Shown here: piece by piece, positions 14,429-22,071 of the stretch
Layout of the letters: every line of letters starts with the position of its first letter
How positions within the stretch are numbered: the first letter of the stretch is position 1
Assembly: GCF_020010905.1 (NCBI RefSeq)
Contig: NZ_JAGJBY010000003.1
Coordinates: 1-45,675, forward strand
Length of the DNA stretch: 45,675 nucleotides
Direction of reading: 5' to 3'
Origin: Streptomyces acidiscabies
GTDB taxonomy: Bacteria > Actinomycetota > Actinomycetes > Streptomycetales > Streptomycetaceae
Program-made: the position numbers and the translations under genes
Notes under the pieces: model-generated
The model's database searches: none
Told to the model about the DNA's origin: nothing
What the model saw: only the letters and a program-made list of their open reading frames with translations

Positions 14429-15052
14429 GTGACCTCCTGGTCCAGCACCACCCTCGTCGCCGTCGCCGACGACTACGACCGCGAGATGGGCGACAGCAAC
14501 GCCCCGCTCGACTCCCGCTTCGGCCGCTACCTCGCCCAGCGCCTTACTGACCTGTGGGACGAGGACCGCACCGACCCGGCCGCCTTCCTGGTGTGGGCCT
14601 GGCACGTCGCCACCCCGCCGATCATGTCCCCCGGCTACGTCCGCATCCGCCCCGACCTCGGCGCCGTCCGCCTCACCCAGTCGCAGGAGGACGGCCGCCT
14701 CCTCGTCGAGATCGAGACCCCCGTCCAGCACGGCCAGCTCGCCCAGAGCGTGCGCCCGCCGTACTCCGCCATGCGCGACTGGGAGACCGACCGGTACGCG
14801 TACTCCTCGGACGGAAGCCACCTGCCCCTGCAAGCCCCCCACGACGAGTCCAAGCCCGCGCTGCTGCTGGCCGCCACCCTGCGCCTGCCGGCCGACGACT
14901 GGACTCTGCACCAGCCCGCCGGGAAGTGGCCCGTCGAGGAGTTGCTGATCGACGACGCGAAGAACGCCGTCGCCGTCGCCGTGGCGGGCATCAACGACAT
15001 CGCCGGGCATCGAGTCGCCAAGCTCATCGGCTCCGAGGGCGGCCGCTGGTGA
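14429..15052 (+). CDS. Hypothetical protein
   Basis: 207 residues from a GTG with GAGGAG 9 nt upstream. Soluble and acidic, rich in Trp and Asp, with helix SRFGRYLAQRLTDLWDEDRT and a C-terminal IAGHRVAKLIGSEGGRW. It shares the AxQVAxxVxxL / GHRVAKLI style of ending with the gene at 13774, so the two may be distant relatives. Overlaps the next gene by GTGA. No recognised function. Confidence 0.6.
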   Translation: MTSWSSTTLVAVADDYDREMGDSNAPLDSRFGRYLAQRLTDLWDEDRTDPAAFLVWAWHVATPPIMSPGYVRIRPDLGAVRLTQSQEDGRLLVEIETPVQHGQLAQSVRPPYSAMRDWETDRYAYSSDGSHLPLQAPHDESKPALLLAATLRLPADDWTLHQPAGKWPVEELLIDDAKNAVAVAVAGINDIAGHRVAKLIGSEGGRW

Positions 15053-15285
15053 GCGCCCTGCCCACCCCGGCCGACATGTCCCACGCCATGCTGATCGCCG
15101 TCCTGATGCACAACGGCGGGAGCCTGGACCTGCCCGCCACCGCGTTCGAGACCGACGCTCTGGGCGACGGCCACGGCGCCCACCACGCCGTACAGCTCGC
15201 CCCGCTTGACGACGGCAGCGTGCGCCTGTCCGTCGTCGCCCGCCCGTCCGGCGACGACGCCGGGATCGAAGTCCGCGACCTCTGA
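15049..15285 (+). CDS. Small hypothetical protein
   Basis: 78 residues starting at a GTG inside the stop region of the gene before (GTGA overlap). The sequence has a helical start (PADMSHAMLIAVLMHNGGSL) and a beta-rich end (QLAPLDDGSVRLSVVARPSG). Probably co-translated with its neighbour and possibly its binding partner; family unknown. Confidence 0.6.
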   Translation: MSALPTPADMSHAMLIAVLMHNGGSLDLPATAFETDALGDGHGAHHAVQLAPLDDGSVRLSVVARPSGDDAGIEVRDL

Positions 15286-15344
15286 TTGACCCGCCGCACC
15301 CGGCAACGCGGCACACTGGACCGACAAGCGAAACGAGAGGTGCC

Positions 15345-15560
15345 ATGCCAGAGGACCCGATCAGCCAGGAGATGGCCCGCATCCTGAACGAGAAGCTTCA
15401 GCGGGTGATCGACAAGCAGACGGAGCACACCATCGCCCTGGCCAACCACACCGCGTCCCTCGACCGGCTGGAGAAGGGCCAGGAGCAGCTGAAGGAGGAC
15501 CTGGGCGAGATGAAGAACATGCTCCGCCAGCTCCTCAGCCGCGACACGAGCGACAGCTGA
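15345..15560 (+). CDS. Small coiled-coil protein, last gene of the transfer operon
   Basis: 71 residues; GAGAGG lies 5 nt before the ATG. From residue 13 to 63 it reads as one continuous coiled coil with regular hydrophobic spacing (LQRVIDKQTEHTIALANHTA; LDRLEKGQEQLKEDLGEMKN). Proteins of this shape often act as oligomerisation clamps or adaptors. A perfect 15-bp hairpin follows and closes the operon. Confidence 0.65.
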   Translation: MPEDPISQEMARILNEKLQRVIDKQTEHTIALANHTASLDRLEKGQEQLKEDLGEMKNMLRQLLSRDTSDS

Positions 15561-15580
15561 CTCGACCCGCACACCTCCCC

Positions 15581-15618
15581 GAAGCCCCCGTCCGCGAACC
15601 TCAGCGGACGGGGGCTTC
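15581..15618 (+). terminator. Terminator hairpin of the transfer operon
   Basis: GAAGCCCCCGTCCGC (15581-15595) pairs perfectly with GCGGACGGGGGCTTC (15604-15618) around an 8-nt loop, 21 nt after the last stop codon. Confidence 0.75.
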
Positions 15619-15633
15619 GTCATGTCCGGGGAC

Positions 15634-16105
15634 GGGGGCGACGGTCCCCAAGCGACGGGGACTGTGCTCTTGGGGACCGTCCCCAACCGTCTGGGGACCG
15701 TCGTGTTCGGGGACCGTCCCGCCGACGAGATGGCGCGGGGACCGTCCCCGGAACGGTCATTCGGGGACGGTCCCGGGGACCGTCCGCACCGGGGCATCGG
15801 GGACCGTCCGCACCGGGGCATCGGGGACCGGTCCCCGTGCACCGGGGACCGCATTGCCGGGGACCGTCCGCGCACGAAACCGCGCTGACCAGCGGGTAAT
15901 GGGAATGCAAAGTGCGTGCGGATCTCGGTCCCCGAAGAACACCAAGAGCGAGCAAAGCGCGGGTGACGTTAGCCGCGCGGGGACCGGTCCCCGGGGACCG
16001 GGAAGACGCGCCGTCGCCGACGGGCCCCGTGCGGGGGACGGGGACCGTCGGCGACGTCCTGGCGCTCGGCGGGGACGCCTCGCACCTTCACCGGGGACCG
16101 TCCCC
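15634..16105. repeat. Cluster of about 15 GGGGACCGTCCCC-type palindromic repeats
   Basis: Full or near-full copies begin at 15634 (degenerate), 15672, 15709, 15737, 15763, 15775, 15799, 15823, 15859, 15979 and 16093. Half copies begin at 15693, 15844, 15993 and 16040. Variants are GGGGACCGTCCCC, GGGGACGGTCCC and GGGGACCGGTCCCC. From 15775 a 24-bp unit (copy plus GCACCGGGGCATC) is repeated in exact register: 15775, 15799, 15823. Confidence 0.85.
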
Positions 16106-16380
16106 ACGGCGACGCCGGCGCCGTCCCCGCGGCCGCCGGGACCACCACCGTGGACACCGCGCTGACCGACCGGATCGCGCGTCCGCGCCGCACGCCGACG
16201 CGGCCGCCGTCCCCCCTGCCGCGTCGCCTGGGAGGGCGCCGCGCTCCCGCACCGACGCCCGCGTACCGGCCGGGCGCAGCGCTCCCGCACCGGCGCCCGG
16301 CGCGGTCCAGCTCGACCCCCGGCCGCCTTCGCCGCACCGCCCGCCCGGTGACCACCCTCCGCAACCAGGCCCGCCGTAAC

Positions 16381-16398
16381 TGTCCGCGAATCGCGGAC
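16381..16398 (+). promoter_or_regulatory. TGTCCGCGAATC element, copy 1, inside a 17-bp palindrome
   Basis: TGTCCGCGAATCGCG begins at 16381. The 17-bp palindrome GTCCGCGA-A-TCGCGGAC covers 16382-16398. Two further copies of the 15-mer occur at 25921-25935 and 40002-40016. Confidence 0.6.
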
Positions 16399-16539
16399 GG
16401 CCTCCGGCTTGTGGACACCCCTGTCAGGCCCGCTGGCAGGCCCGGCGGCAGGGCTCGCCAGCCGCGTCGCGGGTGGATCGCGATCCGATGGAAGTAACGG
16501 CCATACCGCCATCAACCAGAACGTCTGACGGACAGTTTC

Positions 16540-16568
16540 TTGGTCAACCGGTGATCCGGAGTTACGGT
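16540..16568 (+). promoter_or_regulatory. Promoter candidate for the relaxase gene
   Basis: TTGGTC (16540-16545) and TACGGT (16563-16568), 17-bp spacer. A second possible -35, TTGACT, lies at 16589-16594. The direct repeat AGAACGTCTG at 16518-16527 and 16599-16608 brackets the promoter, 81 bp apart. Confidence 0.45.
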
Positions 16569-16604
16569 CAACGCTCCCTCCGGTGCTCTTGACTATGTAG
16601 AACG

Positions 16605-16618
16605 TCTGTTCGAACAGA
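16605..16618. promoter_or_regulatory. Perfect 14-bp palindrome, probable operator
   Basis: TCTGTTCGAACAGA, downstream of the promoter candidate and about 120 bp before the relaxase start; well placed for a repressor. Confidence 0.55.
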
Positions 16619-16647
16619 GCAAGATCAAAAGCATGGGATGGACAAAG

Positions 16648-16671
16648 GGGGTTCCCCTGTCGGGGAACCCC
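16648..16671 (+). promoter_or_regulatory. Leader hairpin before the relaxase gene
   Basis: GGGGTTCCCC-TGTC-GGGGAACCCC: a perfect 10-bp stem with a tetraloop whose arms are themselves palindromic. It may act in RNA (attenuation) or as the inverted repeat beside an oriT nick site. Confidence 0.5.
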
Positions 16672-16737
16672 GGCGCTGCCGGGAAAGACGAACGACTGCA
16701 CAACCGCACAAGCTGCGGGAACGGGGAGGGGCGCCGG

Positions 16738-19700
16738 ATGGCGTGGGTGATGGAGATTCGGGCCGACGAACAGGTCGACTACCGGCTCAGCCGTCAGGCC
16801 GGGTGTGGTGTCGTCGACAGCACCGGCCGCGAGATCGAGGGCACCGAGGACCGCCCGGTCACTTACCGTCTGGAGTCGGACGCGGACGGCGTCCTGGTCT
16901 GGATCGGCTCCGGCCTGGACGCCGTCGGCCTCACGGCCGGCACCGTGATGACCCCGGAGGGCGAGGCTGCGGCCCGCCGCCTGATGAAGGGATGCCACCC
17001 CGAAACCGGCGCCCGGCTCATCACCACCAAGACCTCCGTCACCGCGGACGAGAAGGCCACGCTCACCGTCGCGCCGCTGCTGCGCGCCATCGAGGCGAAG
17101 GCCGCCGAGGAAGGCGTCGAGGCGTCCGCGCTGCTGGACGGCAAGCCGAAGCAGCAGCGGGTCCTTGCGCAGCAGCAGCGCATGGTGAACCGGCGGGGCG
17201 AGGGGCAGCGCCTGCACGTGGAGACCGTGCACAAACTCGCCCGCGCCACCGGCATCGACCTCGATGCGGTCTACGGCAAGAAGACGGTCGAGGACGCGTG
17301 GGCGAACAAGGACCTGCGCATCGACACCCGGGTGCGCGGATGGGACCTCGTACTCGACCTGAGCAAGTCCGACAGCACCCTGGACGGCCTGCTGCCCGAC
17401 CTCGGCGAGAAGACGTACCGCGAGATCGTCCACCAGGCGAAGGACGAGACGCTGCGCATGGCGGAGCAGCTGGTCGGCTACGCGGTCGGCAGCGAGGACG
17501 GCGAACCGGTACGGATCGCGACCGGCGGTCTGCTCGGGTGGTCCGTCGAGCACCGCGCCTCCCGTCCGATGGGCGACGGACAGCCCGGCGACCCGCACCT
17601 GCACCTGCACGTCGTCATCGCCAACATGGCGTTGTGCGAGGACGGGAAGTGGAGGTCGATCGCCAACTCCGGCACCGACCTCTACCGGCACGCCGCCGTC
17701 CTCGACGCCACCTTCAAGGCCCGCGTCCGTCAGCTCACCCACGAACGGTTCGGCGTACGGCGCGTGCAGTCGGAGACGACGCGGGCGTGGGAGATCGAGG
17801 GCATCCCCGAGCAGCTGCGTGACGCGTTCAGCCGGCGCGCGGCCCGGGTGAACGAGCTCGCCGGTGAGGACGCCTCCCGCGAGGACAAGATGCGCGTCTC
17901 CGCGACGACGCGGCGGGCCAAGCACGAGGCGGATGCGAACGGGATGCGCGCGAGCTGGCGGGAGCGCGCCGAGGCCCTGGGTATCGACGTCGACGCGATG
18001 GTCGCCGAGGCCGCGCCCGGTCCGCCCGGTGACGGTGGTGCGGCCGTCGACGGCTCCGGCGGGCCGCGCATCCCGCCGCCCAGCGACATCGCGCGCATCG
18101 TGTTCGACCCCGAGACCGGCGTCACCGCGACGCGCAAGGACTTCACCCGGGCCGCGTTGATGGCGGCCGTCGTCAACGCCCTGCCGTACGGGTTCGGCAG
18201 CGCCGACCTGACCGACCTCCAGCACCTGGTCGACGACGTCCTGCGCGTCGAGGGCTACGCCGTGGCGCTGCCGCATGTCGGGTCGACGGTGATGTCGAGC
18301 ACCGACCGGTACACCACCCGCGACGTCCTGGAGGCCGAGGACGTCGCCGTCACCCAGGCCCGCGAGCGGTCCGCCGACAACACCGTCCGGCTGACCACCG
18401 AGCAGGCCGACCTCGCCATGAGCGTGTTCGCCAAGGCGGCCGGGTTCGAGCTATCGGAGCAGCAGCAGGAGGTCGTCACCCGGTTCCTCACCGCCGGGAA
18501 CGGCGTCGACGCCGTCATCGGTGTGGCCGGCGCGGGCAAGTCCACGCTCATGGACGCGTGCCGCATCGCGTGGGATGCCACCGGCACCACGTACGCGGGC
18601 GCGTGCCTGTCGGCGGTCGGCGCGCAGGGTCTGACCGACGCCTCCGCCATCCCCTCGCGCACCGTGGCGTCCTGGCTGAAGCGGATCGAGTCCGGCGAGG
18701 GGCTGACCGGGATCGACGTCCTGGTGGTCGACGAGGCGGTGATGACCGACGACCGTTCGGCGGCGAAGCTGCTCACCGAGGCGGCCCGCACCGGCACGCA
18801 GGTCCTCGCGATCGGCGACCCCAAGCAGCTGCAGGCCGTCGGCATCGGCGGCTGGTTCGAGGAAGTCCACCGCATCGTCGGCGGCCTCACCCTGGACGAG
18901 AACCGCCGCCAGCGTGACGAATCCGAGCGGGCTGCGCTCGACATCTGGCGCACCGGCGACCACCGCAAGGCCCTGGAGATGCTCGCGGCCGCCGACCGCG
19001 TCCACCCGGCGGCCACCGCCGACGAGGCGCGCTCCCAGATGTTGATGGCCTGGGACGCCATGCGCGCGGACTGGCCCGACGAACTCGACCTGCTGGACAA
19101 CCTCGCCGTCCTGGCCGCCCGCAACGATGACGTCGACCTCCTCAACGCCGGCGCGCAGGAGATGCGCCGCCAGAACGGCGAGCTCGGCGACACGATGCAC
19201 ACCTTCGCCCTGCCCGGCGGCCGCGAACTGGTCCTCGCCGAGAACGACGTCGTCCGCGTCCGGATCAACGACTACCGTTCCCGCCGCGACCCGGGCCAGC
19301 CCGACGTCCTCAACGGCTACCGCGCCAAGGTCACCGCCATCGCCGACGACCACAGGGTCCAGATCACCTGGCGGGCCAAGGACCCGGCCGCCCCCAGCGG
19401 CACCACAGAGGTGTCCGCGTGGATGGCCCCCGACGACATCGCCGGCGGTGCCCTCTCCCTCGGCTACGCCATGACCGTCGCCGCCTCCCAGGGCATGACC
19501 TGCCACACCTCGCTGCTCTACGGCCACGGCTGCAACGCCTTCGCCACCTACCCGGGCATCACCCGGGGCAAGGAGGCCAACCACCTCTGGCTCCCCCTGG
19601 ACGTCGTCGAGGACGAACGCACCCAGCGCGAACTCGGAGCCGCCCGCAGCGAGACGGAGCTCCTGCAGCGCAGCATCTACGCGTTCGCCGACTACCTCGG

Positions 19701-20949
19701 GCAGTCGAAGCCGGACGGCATGATCTCCGACGAACTGCGCGCCGCACCCGAACCCGTCGCCCTGCCCAGGCAGACCGAACCCCTCACCGCCCGCCAGGAG
19801 CACGAGGCCGCCCTGCGCAACGCCAGCGCCGCCCGGGAGCGCTCCGTACGCGCGGCCCGCTCGAAGTCCACCTTCGTCAAGCGCCAGAGGTGGGAGGACG
19901 CCGCCCGCCGAGCCGAACGCGAGCGCGCCGAGCAGGACCGCCGCCAGGACGACGACACGCAGACGCCCGCGTACGACACGGGCGAGAGCGGCGCGGACGA
20001 CCTGCAGATGTCCGAGGAGCACAAGGCCCGCCTCGACGCCGTCACGCGCGAGCGGGAGGTGCGCGCCATCCCGTCCGCCGAGAAGCGGGCGTACGGCGAC
20101 ATGACCGAGTCGGAGCTGCGCTCCAGGATGGGCTGGTACATCGAGTCGGCCGAAGCAGCCGAGGGCCTGGCCGCCCAGGCCCGCGAGGAGTACCGCCAGC
20201 GCTCCGAGGAACTGGCGCGCTACGAGGCCGCCGGCACCAGCCGCGGCGGTGAGTTCACCGCCCGGGCCGACGCCGTCCTCACCGCCGCCGAGGCCCTCCT
20301 CGACCGCGCCCGTGCGGAGGAGGCCGCCGCGAGCGCGGCCGAGAAGAAGGCGCAGGAGATGCGCAGCCAGTACGACCGGACCGAGTCCTCCCGCAAGGCC
20401 GGGCACGTCACGCTCGCGCTGGCCTTCACTACCAAGAAGGCCGTGGCGAAGGCGACCGGTCACCTCGTCGAGCAGCGCGTGGAGGCGGAGACCGAGGAGA
20501 TGCGCGCCAAGCGGGCCGCGGCGGACGCCCGCACCGACGCCTGGGACACCCTCACCGAGAGCAGCGACGTACGGAGCCTCGGCGCCACCGGCTACCGGCC
20601 GGCCACAGTCGAGGACCTCGCCGCCAAGCTCACCGAGCTGCGCACCGCGCTGCCGGAGCGGGCCCAGGCGATCGACAAGGCTGACCTGCGCCTGCGCAAT
20701 GACGCGCACGGCCGGATCGGCTCCAAGACCGAGGAGGCCGCCGCGTTCCGCGGCTACGTCGACGACGTCCGCAAGGAGCAGGCCGACCGGAGGATGATCC
20801 GGGACGTCACCCCCGAGCGGCACAAGCAGGAGGTCGCCTACCGCGCCGGACAGGCCGCCGAGCAGAACCGCCAGCAGTCCGTCCAGCACCAGGCCCCCGC
20901 CCCCGCCCTGCAGCAGGATCAGCAGCAGAGCCGAGGTCGAAAAGCCTGA
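16738..20949 (+). CDS. MobF/TrwC-family conjugative relaxase-helicase (TraA-like)
   Basis: 1403 residues. Relaxases of this family nick one strand at oriT, stay linked to it through a tyrosine, and unwind it with a fused helicase. The start is ATG 16738 (GGGGAGGGG 5 nt upstream); the protein begins MAWVMEIR, as Streptomyces relaxases do, and Y15 is the likely catalytic tyrosine. The metal-binding triad is HLHLH (H287, H289, H291). The helicase has Walker A GVAGAGKS at 595-602, Walker B VLVVDEAVMTDD near 661, and further superfamily-1 motifs (GDPKQLQAVG, LDENRRQRD). From about 1000 on there is a long coiled, charged C-terminal region. It stands alone between the repeat cluster and palindrome 3. 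Confidence 0.92.
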   Translation: MAWVMEIRADEQVDYRLSRQAGCGVVDSTGREIEGTEDRPVTYRLESDADGVLVWIGSGLDAVGLTAGTVMTPEGEAAARRLMKGCHPETGARLITTKTSVTADEKATLTVAPLLRAIEAKAAEEGVEASALLDGKPKQQRVLAQQQRMVNRRGEGQRLHVETVHKLARATGIDLDAVYGKKTVEDAWANKDLRIDTRVRGWDLVLDLSKSDSTLDGLLPDLGEKTYREIVHQAKDETLRMAEQLVGYAVGSEDGEPVRIATGGLLGWSVEHRASRPMGDGQPGDPHLHLHVVIANMALCEDGKWRSIANSGTDLYRHAAVLDATFKARVRQLTHERFGVRRVQSETTRAWEIEGIPEQLRDAFSRRAARVNELAGEDASREDKMRVSATTRRAKHEADANGMRASWRERAEALGIDVDAMVAEAAPGPPGDGGAAVDGSGGPRIPPPSDIARIVFDPETGVTATRKDFTRAALMAAVVNALPYGFGSADLTDLQHLVDDVLRVEGYAVALPHVGSTVMSSTDRYTTRDVLEAEDVAVTQARERSADNTVRLTTEQADLAMSVFAKAAGFELSEQQQEVVTRFLTAGNGVDAVIGVAGAGKSTLMDACRIAWDATGTTYAGACLSAVGAQGLTDASAIPSRTVASWLKRIESGEGLTGIDVLVVDEAVMTDDRSAAKLLTEAARTGTQVLAIGDPKQLQAVGIGGWFEEVHRIVGGLTLDENRRQRDESERAALDIWRTGDHRKALEMLAAADRVHPAATADEARSQMLMAWDAMRADWPDELDLLDNLAVLAARNDDVDLLNAGAQEMRRQNGELGDTMHTFALPGGRELVLAENDVVRVRINDYRSRRDPGQPDVLNGYRAKVTAIADDHRVQITWRAKDPAAPSGTTEVSAWMAPDDIAGGALSLGYAMTVAASQGMTCHTSLLYGHGCNAFATYPGITRGKEANHLWLPLDVVEDERTQRELGAARSETELLQRSIYAFADYLGQSKPDGMISDELRAAPEPVALPRQTEPLTARQEHEAALRNASAARERSVRAARSKSTFVKRQRWEDAARRAERERAEQDRRQDDDTQTPAYDTGESGADDLQMSEEHKARLDAVTREREVRAIPSAEKRAYGDMTESELRSRMGWYIESAEAAEGLAAQAREEYRQRSEELARYEAAGTSRGGEFTARADAVLTAAEALLDRARAEEAAASAAEKKAQEMRSQYDRTESSRKAGHVTLALAFTTKKAVAKATGHLVEQRVEAETEEMRAKRAAADARTDAWDTLTESSDVRSLGATGYRPATVEDLAAKLTELRTALPERAQAIDKADLRLRNDAHGRIGSKTEEAAAFRGYVDDVRKEQADRRMIRDVTPERHKQEVAYRAGQAAEQNRQQSVQHQAPAPALQQDQQQSRGRKA

Positions 20950-20999
20950 AGGGGGACCAAGGTATCGTCACTCCGCGCCGATACACCGACCCCCATAGA

Positions 21000-21017
21000 C
21001 CTGTTGGACCTAACAGG
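21000..21017 (+). repeat. Dispersed palindrome 3
   Basis: CCTGTT-GGACCT-AACAGG, 50 nt after the relaxase stop, between it and the convergent gene at 21132-21530. Confidence 0.85.
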
Positions 21018-21131
21018 GCCAACGGCTTGTGAGCAGGGATGGAGAAGCCCCCGGCGGCGCTCGGTGCAGGAGCAGCCGCCGGAGGCCTCATTCGTCGCCC
21101 GGGCCCACGGGGGAAGGCGCCGGGAGACGGC

Positions 21132-21530
21132 TCAGGGGGACGCGGCCGCCGCCTCGTCGACGGGCACAGCGGCCTGCAGGCGGTCGAGGCGCTCGTACAG
21201 CGCGCGGATCAGCCGGGCCCGGTTCTGCACCCGGTGCAGGCTCGTGCACGGCTGCGACAGACGCCCGTCGGCCTCCTGCAGGATCAGCTCGGCGAACAGC
21301 CGCCGCCCGTCGTCCTCGGGGAGCCGGTCCGCGTGGACGCGCACGGAATCGGCGACCACCCGTGCCGCCCCGGCGAGCAGGTGGCCGACCTGTACGACGT
21401 CGGCGGCCGGTACGTCCAGCGGCGAGGACCACGCCAGCGCCGTGCGCACCACCTGCTCGTGCGTCTCGCGGTCCGGCGGGAGCTCCGCCGCCAGGCGGCC
21501 CTCCGGGTCGTACAGAACGTCATGCGTCAT
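21132..21530 (-). CDS. Hypothetical helical protein
   Basis: 132 residues; the ATG (first base 21530) overlaps the stop of the upstream minus-strand gene as ATGA. The sequence is helical and acidic with a VRVHADRLPEDDGRRLFAEL segment and RVQNRARLIRALYERLDRLQ, a likely coiled dimerisation helix. No known family. Pairs of this type beside an XRE/TPR regulator and a flavoprotein recur in Streptomyces, from memory. Confidence 0.6.
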   Translation of the reverse strand: MTHDVLYDPEGRLAAELPPDRETHEQVVRTALAWSSPLDVPAADVVQVGHLLAGAARVVADSVRVHADRLPEDDGRRLFAELILQEADGRLSQPCTSLHRVQNRARLIRALYERLDRLQAAVPVDEAAAASP

Positions 21531-21994
21531 GAGGTGGCCGCCTTCTGGGGGTCGCGGGCCAGGGCTCGCAGATGGTGGGTGAGCCGGTCGGGGCGGATCA
21601 GCGGCGGCGGGACCGCGCGCGGCGGGCTGACCCAGTGCGCTGCCGGGCTGCCGTGCTGGCCGGTGGGCATCAGGAGCTGGAAGCCGTCGCCGAGGGCGCG
21701 TACGCCGGGAAGGCCGGCGGCCGCCGTGTGTCCCGTGCCCGGCGGCACCAGGACGTACAGCTGGTCGCGCAGGTGGTCGGCGAGCACGGGGTAGCCGCGG
21801 CGCGGGCCCACCCGCATCGCGACCAGCGCGTCCAGGCCGAGCGGTATCGGGGAGATGGCCACCGCGTCCCAGGTCCGGCCGCACGCCACCCAGTGGGTGC
21901 GGTCGTCGCCGCGCACCCACTGCGCACGGAGCCGGTCGGAGGGCTGTGCGAGCCGGTGCCACGTTGGGGTGGAGGTCTTGGCGGACTGGGCCAT
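21527..21994 (-). CDS. Hypothetical protein, possibly related to the N-terminal domain of primase/polymerase proteins
   Basis: 155 residues. The ATG (first base 21994) has no ribosome site; TACGGT ends 6 nt before it, so the mRNA is probably leaderless. The protein has THWVACGRTWDAVAISPIPL, a GRRGYPVLADHL segment, YVLVPPGTGH and HWVSPPRAVPP. This order, a conserved W-x-ACG-x-WD start and a late PTG-x-HG-x-PAAHWV motif, recalls Streptomyces proteins annotated as a bifunctional DNA primase/polymerase N-terminal domain, but catalytic acids are not obvious. It is divergent from the XRE regulator at 22072. Confidence 0.6.
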   Translation of the reverse strand: MAQSAKTSTPTWHRLAQPSDRLRAQWVRGDDRTHWVACGRTWDAVAISPIPLGLDALVAMRVGPRRGYPVLADHLRDQLYVLVPPGTGHTAAAGLPGVRALGDGFQLLMPTGQHGSPAAHWVSPPRAVPPPLIRPDRLTHHLRALARDPQKAATS

Positions 21995-22006
21995 ATCCGG
22001 ACCGTA
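21995..22006 (-). promoter_or_regulatory. TACGGT -10 box of a leaderless gene
   Basis: On the minus strand TACGGT (bases 22006-22001) is followed by CCGGAT and the ATG of the gene ending at 21994. Confidence 0.5.
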
Positions 22007-22027
22007 CGGGCGGTATACACGAGGTAG

Positions 22028-22067
22028 CCCACACGATGTGTGTGGGTTCTCAACTCCGTTGCGGAGT
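22028..22067. promoter_or_regulatory. Two operator-like palindromes in the divergent XRE promoter
   Basis: CCCACAC-GATGT-GTGTGGG at 22028-22046 and ACTCCG-TTG-CGGAGT at 22053-22067, both between the divergent promoters and the ATG at 22072. The different sequences suggest two different proteins, or one autoregulatory site and one external site. Confidence 0.5.
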
Positions 22068-22071
22068 ACCC

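Larger units (their letters stand above)
15619..16737. other. Long non-coding region before the relaxase; oriT candidate
   Basis: About 1.1 kb with no credible gene: every reading frame across it is dominated by Arg/Pro/Gly and by the repeat itself. It contains a cluster of GGGGACCGTCCCC repeats (15634-16105), a perfect 17-bp palindrome (16382-16398), a promoter candidate, a 14-bp palindrome and a hairpin just before the relaxase start. MobF plasmids usually carry their transfer origin next to the relaxase gene, so this is where oriT should lie. The nick site itself cannot be placed from sequence alone. Confidence 0.55.

Noticed and set aside
15775..15836. CRISPR array suspected from regular 24-bp repeat spacing
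   Set aside because: The units are direct tandem repeats with no unique spacers, and no cas gene exists; the same holds for 40657-40719.
15912..16379. A plus-strand frame of about 155 codons starting at GTG 15912
   Set aside because: Passes through the palindromic repeat cluster, is mostly Arg/Pro/Ala, and has no ribosome site; treated as non-coding.
15757..18276. An 839-codon minus-strand frame across the repeat field and the relaxase N-terminus
   Set aside because: Crosses the relaxase HUH motif in antisense and the GGGGACCGTCCCC repeats; shadow frame.
18451..20889. An 812-codon minus-strand frame inside the relaxase
   Set aside because: Antisense to conserved helicase motifs of the relaxase; no ribosome site and no recognisable domain.
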